From: Campylobacteraceae bacterium
Lineage (GTDB): Bacteria; Campylobacterota; Campylobacteria; Campylobacterales; Sulfurovaceae
DNA length: 5,254 nt
Reading direction: 5' to 3'
NCBI GenBank assembly: GCA_027083895.1
Contig: JALWMN010000086.1
Location: forward strand, 1 to 5,254
Shown: piece by piece, positions 1 to 3,923 of the stretch
Layout of the letters: every line of letters begins with the position of its first letter
Position numbering within the stretch: position 1 is the first letter of the stretch
The notes under the pieces: model-generated
Seen by the model: only the letters and a program-made list of their open reading frames with translations
What the model was told of the DNA's origin: nothing
The model's database searches: none
Program-made: the position numbers and the translations under genes

Positions 1-457
1 GATAGCGTTGTAGTACAGATGCAAGTTTAGCAACTTTAAGTTGAGCACTTGGTCTGAGTTTATCAGAGTCAAATGGGAACATCATTGCATCTCTAAACAT
101 TATCTTTACAAATTTATCGCTTTTTGTGACTACAATAGATCTATTTGGATCGATTGCAGCTAATGGATCAGCACTTACACCTGTCCCAAGAGCGTTAGCA
201 ACCTCGTTTGCTTGTTGATCAAGAATATATCCAGCACCAGCACCAACTACTGCACCAGCAGTACCACCAATTACTGCTCCTTTGAGTTTATTTTTAGATT
301 TACTTGCCCCTATAAAGGCACCAACTAATCCACCAATGAGGGCTCCATTTTTTGTTCGAGGATTGCTATTATCGCGTACAAGTGATTGATTTTGTAGTGC
401 ACAACTGTTCATAAGTAGTGCAGTTGCTGCAGCTATTGCAAAAAGTTTTAGTTTCAA
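1..457 (-). CDS. OmpA-family outer-membrane lipoprotein with glycine zipper (partial, 3' end off window)
   Basis: The minus strand codes for 152 residues before running off the left edge. The start is a TTG at 457-455, preceded by an AAAGGAG Shine-Dalgarno site with about 6 nt spacing; an in-frame TAA lies just upstream with no ATG or GTG between, and the first internal ATG would lose the signal peptide. Residues 1-18 form a lipoprotein signal (MKLKLF, then a hydrophobic core) ending in LLMNSC, with Cys19 as the likely lipidated residue. Residues 38-80 are a glycine zipper with repeated GxxxG-type spacing (IGGLVGAFIG, VIGGTAGAVVGAGAG). From about 117 an OmpA/MotB C-terminal domain begins (FPFDSDKLRPSAQ); the peptidoglycan-binding part lies outside. 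The order lipobox, glycine zipper, OmpA domain matches YiaD-like lipoproteins, which anchor the outer membrane to peptidoglycan. That role is inferred from the family. The gene diverges from rnpB and has its own strong promoter. Confidence 0.9.
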   Translation of the reverse strand, partial: MKLKLFAIAAATALLMNSCALQNQSLVRDNSNPRTKNGALIGGLVGAFIGASKSKNKLKGAVIGGTAGAVVGAGAGYILDQQANEVANALGTGVSADPLAAIDPNRSIVVTKSDKFVKIMFRDAMMFPFDSDKLRPSAQLKVAKLASVLQRY

Positions 458-502
458 GATATGCTCCTTTATTTTTCTAAATTATAAATAATACTATATA
501 AT

Positions 503-531
503 ATTATAGCACTATTTTATCTTTTTGTCAA
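503..531 (-). promoter_or_regulatory. Consensus sigma-70 promoter of the OmpA-like lipoprotein gene
   Basis: Read on the minus strand, TTGACA (531-526) is followed by a 17-nt spacer and TATAAT (508-503). Both hexamers are perfect consensus. Transcription would start near 496, giving a leader of roughly 39 nt before the TTG start at 457. This suggests strong constitutive expression, as expected for an abundant envelope lipoprotein. Confidence 0.85.
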
Positions 532-535
532 AATA

Positions 536-544
536 TGGTATAAT
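536..544 (+). promoter_or_regulatory. Extended -10 promoter of rnpB
   Basis: TGGTATAAT (536-544) is a perfect -10 hexamer (539-544) with the TGn extension. It lies 6 nt before the G at 551 where the RNase P RNA plausibly starts. No good -35 is seen at the expected distance (516-521 reads TTTATC), but the upstream stretch is T-rich. This fits known epsilonproteobacterial sigma-70 promoters, which often lack a -35 box. Confidence 0.8.
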
Positions 545-574
545 TGCTTTGTTGTAGGTATGGTGGATAGTTGC

Positions 575-634
575 CTGCCCATACTTACCCTTGAGTACTT
601 ATGTATAGGAGTATTGAGTGGTAAGTATGGGCAG
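575..634 (+). other. P3 arm of RNase P RNA
   Basis: CTGCCCATACTTACC (575-589) pairs without mismatch with 620-634. The enclosed 30 nt can fold further, for example AGTACT with AGTATT through one G-U pair. The whole arm is about 60 nt, somewhat longer than the E. coli P3 arm as I recall it. It is part of rnpB and not a separate element or terminator. Confidence 0.85.
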
Positions 635-726
635 GAGGAAAGTCCGGGCTGCAGCAAGGCAGGATTCCATCTAACAGATGGCTGGGGTAACCCAAGGGCA
701 AGTGCAACAGAGAGTAGACCGCCAAA

Positions 727-789
727 AGCGGGTCAGACCTCAAAAGTTTTGTTGTAAAACAATGAAACTTTTGTGGGTCTGACCCCGCT
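727..789 (+). other. Extended P12 hairpin of RNase P RNA
   Basis: Between the second and third conserved blocks lies one long imperfect hairpin. AGCGGGTCAGACC (727-739) pairs with 776-789 with a single bulged C. CAAAAGTTT (741-749) pairs with 765-773. A short TGTT/AACA helix (750-753 with 758-761) is capped by a GTAA tetraloop (754-757). The position identifies it as P12, a peripheral helix known to vary in length. It is much longer here than in E. coli. Confidence 0.85.
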
Positions 790-987
790 TTCCGGTAAGG
801 GTGAAAGGGTGGTGTAAGAGACCACCGGTACTTATGGTAACATAGGTAGCCAGGTAAACCCAATCCGCAGCAAGAAGTACCAGGTAAAAGCCTTGCATTT
901 GTGTACTTCGCTAAAGTTATCTAGTAATAGATAGCTTAGATAAATAACTATCTACAACAGAACCCGGCTTATAGCCATACCTACGAA

Positions 988-1101
988 GCAACTTTATTGA
1001 TTCTTTGCTGCTATTAATAATCTTATTTTCGAAACTCTAAAAATTTTGTGTGTTGATTTCTTTCATTTTGCTAAAATTTTTACTTTAATGCTTTACATTT
1101 C
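988..1101. other. AT-rich intergenic spacer after rnpB
   Basis: No gene is seen here. A weak AGCAA/TTGCT pairing (987-991 with 1005-1009) followed by AT-rich sequence could help end the rnpB transcript, but it is only 5 bp with a 13-nt loop. A 10-bp AT-only inverted repeat, TAAAAATTTT (1038-1047) and AAAATTTTTA (1073-1082), lies further on. Neither is a convincing intrinsic terminator. Confidence 0.4.
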
Positions 1102-1130
1102 TTGACACATTTGAAGATTTTAGCTAAATT
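1102..1130 (+). promoter_or_regulatory. Probable sigma-70 promoter of the adaptor-molybdoenzyme operon
   Basis: A perfect -35 TTGACA (1102-1107) is followed by exactly 17 nt and a -10-like TAAATT (1125-1130, 4 of 6 consensus). Transcription would begin near 1137, leaving about 62 nt before the preferred GTG start at 1199. A 10-bp palindrome, TTTAGCTAAA (1119-1128), overlaps the -10 and could be an operator; that part is speculation. Confidence 0.65.
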
Positions 1131-1180
1131 AGTGCAACATAAAATCTATATTTAAGTAGAATAACTCTTTGAGTGATCAA

Positions 1181-1188
1181 AGGTGGAG
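1181..1188 (+). promoter_or_regulatory. Shine-Dalgarno site that decides the adaptor start
   Basis: AGGTGGAG ends 10 nt before the GTG at 1199 and lies inside the longer reading frame that begins with TTG at 1169. The same 11-mer AAAGGTGGAGT serves the next gene (1981-1991, before ATG 1996), so it is very likely the real ribosome site here too. This favours GTG 1199 over TTG 1169. Confidence 0.7.
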
Positions 1189-1198
1189 TATAAAAAGC

Positions 1199-1999
1199 GT
1201 GAAGCGTATAGGTATTTTTTTGCTATTGAGTATAGTATCGATAAATAGATTATTAGCAGGTGAACACTTTGCTAAAATTGAGCCATTAAAGAGTATTACG
1301 ATTAAAGCCGAAGCCAGTGGAGAGGTTTTAAAGAGCCTCAAAGAAAGAGAAGGCGAGGTTGTAAATGGTGTAATTGTTCAGATTGATGATCGTTTAAACA
1401 AAAAAGATTTGCAATCTACTCTAGAGTCATTGAAATTAGTAGAGAAGATGATAGATCTCAATAGTAAAATGGTTGCTGATTTACGTAAAAATATGCAGAA
1501 AAAAAAATCACTTTATGAGCGTGTGGCACCACTTTCGAGTAGTTCTGTGAGTCAAAAAGATGCACTCTATGCAGCTTATGTTGCTGCAAAGAGTCAATAT
1601 AGTGCAACATTAGAGAAGATTTTAAATCTTAAGAGTCAAAGAGTTTCGCTTAAGCAGAGGATAGATCTACTAAGAGATACAATTGAGAAGAAACGAGTTA
1701 CTGTCTCAAATAGCTATCTTTATAGATTAAATGTTGAGGCTGGGGAGTTTGTAACGGTTGGAATGCCACTTGCGACAGTTATGAATATTCAAAAAGGTAA
1801 GCTTACACTCTACTTGTCTGCTGATGAGTTAGAGGGGATTAAGCAGAAGCAGATCTATATTGATGGCAATAAGAGTAGTGCAACAATTAAAAAGATATGG
1901 AGAGTTGCAGATACGAAATATATCTCATCATATAGAGTTGAGATTGAGGTTCCAAATGTTAAAGAGTTCTCTAAACTTGTAAAGGTGGAGTTTAAATGA
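1199..1999 (+). CDS. Periplasmic adaptor (membrane-fusion) protein, HlyD/RND type
   Basis: Predicted 266 residues from GTG 1199 to TGA 1997-1999. A TTG at 1169 would add 10 residues, but it has a poor ribosome site and places charged residues ahead of the signal peptide. From GTG the protein starts MKRIGIFLLLSIVS, a good signal peptide, probably cut after LLA (residue 20). The adaptor layout follows: first lipoyl half-motif at about 30-60 (EASGEVLKSLKEREGEVV, then VQIDD), alpha-helical coiled-coil hairpin at about 60-152, second lipoyl half at about 153-187 (LNVEAGEFVTVGMPLATV), and a small beta-barrel at about 190-266. At the hairpin tip R98-x3-L102-x5-S108 resembles the TolC-docking motif of AcrA-like adaptors. 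Such proteins bridge an inner-membrane pump and a TolC-like channel. No pump or channel gene is in view, so the substrate is unknown. The stop overlaps the next gene's ATG (ATGA), implying translational coupling. Confidence 0.85.
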   Translation: MKRIGIFLLLSIVSINRLLAGEHFAKIEPLKSITIKAEASGEVLKSLKEREGEVVNGVIVQIDDRLNKKDLQSTLESLKLVEKMIDLNSKMVADLRKNMQKKKSLYERVAPLSSSSVSQKDALYAAYVAAKSQYSATLEKILNLKSQRVSLKQRIDLLRDTIEKKRVTVSNSYLYRLNVEAGEFVTVGMPLATVMNIQKGKLTLYLSADELEGIKQKQIYIDGNKSSATIKKIWRVADTKYISSYRVEIEVPNVKEFSKLVKVEFK

Positions 2000-3783
2000 T
2001 ACAGACAGCATGTCCGCTTGATTGTTTTGATGCATGTTCGGTTGTGTGTGATGCAAGTCAACCACATAAATTAGTTGGAGGGAGTAATCTTCCATATACA
2101 AATGGAGCACTTTGTGCCCACCTCTATAAACATCTGCATGAGACAGATCGTATAAAGAAGCCACGGATAAATGGTAAAGAGGTCTCTATGGAGGAGGCTC
2201 TTGATGCAGTAGCTAAAGCTTTAGAAGAGAAGCCGTGGCTCCTTTGGCGAGGCTCTGGAAATCTAGGAGTTATGCAAAAAGTTACTAATCTTTTAGCAAA
2301 AAGTAGCGATGGGGTATTGACTCGAGGGAGTCTTTGTGATGGTGCTGGCGATGCTGGAATTGTTGCCTCTCGTGGTGTGAATAGGCTCTTACCTCCTGAG
2401 CAGATAGCTAAGAGTGAGGTGGTTGTAGTATGGGGTCGCAATGTGACAGTAACAAACTCGCATATAATGCCATATTTGAAAGATAAAGAGATTGCAGTTA
2501 TTGATCCTCGCGTAACTCCAATTGCCAAAAAGGCAAAGTTACATCTGCAGATCCGCCCTCGCGGGGATTTCTATTTAGCAATTATTCTTGCTCGCTTTTT
2601 AATGATGGAGGATGCTCATGATATTGAGTGGCTTGAGAGAAATGCAAGTGAGTATGAAGAGTTTTATGAGTTTACACGAACCTTTCGAATCAAGGCTATT
2701 TTAGAGCATATTGGAGTGAGTTTAAACGATATTGGAGACCTACTTCTGATGCTTCAGAAGAAACGTGTAGTATTTTTAGTTGGTGCTGGAGTACAAAGGC
2801 ATGAGATAGGAGACTCTACCCTTCGAGCAATTGATGCTCTTGCTGCATTACTAGGGCTCTTTGGTAAAGAGGGATGCGGAGTGAGCTTTCTTGCAAATTC
2901 ACAGCTAGAGTTAGAGAACCCTTTTAGTGTTACGACAAAGACAGAACCTATAGCAACAACACCATTTAGTAAATATAAGAGTGTATTGGTACAAGGGGGT
3001 AATCCAGCTGAGTCGATGCCTTGTAGTTTGCGAGTAAAAGAGGAGCTTGAGGGTGTAGAGCATTTGATCTATTTTGGGCTCTATGAGAATGAGACGAGCA
3101 AATTAGCGGATATAGTTATACCAGCAAAAAACTTTTTAGAGAAGGAGGATATTCGTCTCTCGTATGGGCATCAATATATGCAAAAGATGAATCGTGTCTA
3201 TGAGAGCAACATTGGGATTAGCGAGTATGATTTTACGCAAGAGCTTCTGAAGCGATTGGGAGCAGAGCCAATTAAAGAGGAGCATTACTATATAAATTCG
3301 ATTTTATCGCAAGCAAAAAGAGAGGGTGACCTCTATTTGGCACCAGGGTATCAAGAGATTCCTTATAGTAACGGTTTTGGAGAAGAGGGAGATGAGGAGT
3401 TTGAATTTATTGATGATTTTTATGATGATTTTGAGAATATTAAAGCATTGCGTAGTTTTCGACGTAAAGTAGTAAAGAGCGAATCTGAGTTTTGGCTTTT
3501 GACACCAAAAACTAACAAAACAATTAATACGCAATTTAATACACTTGAGAGAGTGGTCTATATTCCTGAGGGGATAGATGTGAGTGATGGCGAAGATGTA
3601 ATCGTTAAGTCTCTCTGGGGCGAATTAAAGTGTAGTGCTAAGGTTGATAAAACACTACGCGATGATACAGTTGTTATCTATATGGGGACAAAAGGGGTGA
3701 ATATCTTAACGCCTCCAATTTCAAGTAGTGAGGGGGATATGGCTTGCTATGGAGATGTGAAAGTGGAGATTTTAAAGCTTTAA
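1996..3783 (+). CDS. Molybdopterin (bis-MGD) oxidoreductase with N-terminal [4Fe-4S] site, DMSO reductase superfamily
   Basis: 595 residues, ATG 1996 with AAGGTGGAG ending 5 nt upstream. Cys6-x3-Cys10-x3-Cys14-x25-Cys40 (CPLDCFDACS and GALC) is the [4Fe-4S] motif of the COG0243 molybdoenzymes. Cofactor-binding stretches are recognisable: WGRN (146-149), VIDPRVTP (168-175), QGGNPAESMP (333-342), IPAKNFLEKED (375-385). The molybdopterin dinucleotide-binding C-domain spans about 497-592 (DGEDVIVKSLWGELKC, VNILTPP). The metal-ligand region is probably RGSLCDGAGDAG (110-121), with Cys114 the candidate Mo/W ligand; this is uncertain. There is no twin-arginine signal, so it should be cytoplasmic. 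It is short for the superfamily (often 650-850 or more residues). An acidic stretch, EEGDEEFEFIDDFYDDFE (463-480), precedes the C-domain. No iron-sulfur or membrane subunit is adjacent, so substrate and electron partner cannot be named. It is the second gene of an operon with the adaptor. Confidence 0.92.
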   Translation: MIQTACPLDCFDACSVVCDASQPHKLVGGSNLPYTNGALCAHLYKHLHETDRIKKPRINGKEVSMEEALDAVAKALEEKPWLLWRGSGNLGVMQKVTNLLAKSSDGVLTRGSLCDGAGDAGIVASRGVNRLLPPEQIAKSEVVVVWGRNVTVTNSHIMPYLKDKEIAVIDPRVTPIAKKAKLHLQIRPRGDFYLAIILARFLMMEDAHDIEWLERNASEYEEFYEFTRTFRIKAILEHIGVSLNDIGDLLLMLQKKRVVFLVGAGVQRHEIGDSTLRAIDALAALLGLFGKEGCGVSFLANSQLELENPFSVTTKTEPIATTPFSKYKSVLVQGGNPAESMPCSLRVKEELEGVEHLIYFGLYENETSKLADIVIPAKNFLEKEDIRLSYGHQYMQKMNRVYESNIGISEYDFTQELLKRLGAEPIKEEHYYINSILSQAKREGDLYLAPGYQEIPYSNGFGEEGDEEFEFIDDFYDDFENIKALRSFRRKVVKSESEFWLLTPKTNKTINTQFNTLERVVYIPEGIDVSDGEDVIVKSLWGELKCSAKVDKTLRDDTVVIYMGTKGVNILTPPISSSEGDMACYGDVKVEILKL

Positions 3784-3821
3784 ACCCCTCTTGAGTTCGA
3801 CATATATCTCCCATTTTTTAA

Positions 3822-3870
3822 AAAAAATTAATATATATGCTAAAAAATATGAATACTCTATTAATTTTTT
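3822..3870. repeat. 12-bp AT-only inverted repeat between the molybdoenzyme gene and bamA
   Basis: AAAAAATTAATA (3822-3833) is the exact reverse complement of TATTAATTTTTT (3859-3870), with a 25-nt loop. The right arm ends in six Ts, as in an intrinsic terminator, but the stem has no G or C and would be weak. It may end the upstream operon, mark a regulator site before bamA, or be chance in AT-rich DNA. No better terminator is seen after 3783. Confidence 0.4.
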
Positions 3871-3889
3871 ATTAAAAAGAGGATATGAT
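3861..3889 (+). promoter_or_regulatory. Possible promoter of bamA
   Basis: TATGAT (3884-3889) is a fair -10 (5 of 6), with a poor -35 TTAATT (3861-3866) at 17 nt spacing within a T-rich run. Transcription would start near 3896, about 28 nt before the bamA ATG. The 140-bp gap from the previous gene makes a separate promoter plausible, although read-through is not excluded. Confidence 0.4.
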
Positions 3890-3923
3890 ATAGGTTAAGA
3901 AAACCATTTAAAAGGGTCGAAGG

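Larger units (their letters stand above)
551..987 (+). ncRNA. rnpB: RNase P RNA, bacterial type A
   Basis: This is the catalytic RNA of RNase P, which removes 5' leaders from pre-tRNAs. The conserved core blocks are present in order: GAGGAAAGTCCGGGCT (635-650), GTGCAACAGAGAGTAGACC (702-720), GGTAAGGGTGAAAGGGTG (794-811) and ACAGAACCCGGCTTAT (957-972). Pairings found by eye: P1 554-563 with 975-984 (10 bp perfect); P2 566-572 with 946-952; P3 575-589 with 620-634 (15 bp); P4 from the first and last conserved blocks; P6 pseudoknot 654-660 with 890-896 (7 bp); hairpins 667-681 and 684-693 in the P8/P9 area; P12 727-789; P13/14 area 808-826 and 833-844; P18 918-933. GUAA tetraloops cap P9, P12, the 833-844 hairpin and P18. 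P1 plus the upstream -10 set the ends; the exact termini are uncertain by a few bases. Identification is secure; open reading frames across this stretch are artefacts. Confidence 0.97.

Noticed and set aside
575..634. 15-bp perfect inverted repeat as a mobile element end or terminator
   Set aside because: It is the P3 helix of RNase P RNA, in the expected place between P2 and the first conserved block.
560..863. Open reading frames on both strands (65 codons plus, 92 codons minus) in 560-863
   Set aside because: They lie entirely inside rnpB, whose conserved blocks and helices explain the sequence. They have no ribosome site and resemble no known protein.
987..1009. Intrinsic terminator of rnpB
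   Set aside because: The AGCAA/TTGCT stem is only 5 bp with a 13-nt loop and no clean T-run; it is too weak to annotate as a terminator.
1169..1198. TTG 1169 as the start of the adaptor gene
   Set aside because: It has no good ribosome site, while AGGTGGAG lies downstream at 1181-1188 ahead of GTG 1199, which yields a better signal peptide.
1855..2528. Minus-strand reading frames at 1855-2067, 1928-2164 and 2124-2528
   Set aside because: They are antisense to the adaptor and molybdoenzyme genes, whose protein families are clear. No start signals or recognisable domains are seen.
3304..3534. Minus-strand 76-codon reading frame
   Set aside because: It is antisense to the molybdoenzyme and of low complexity; it mirrors the acidic insert and neighbouring codons.
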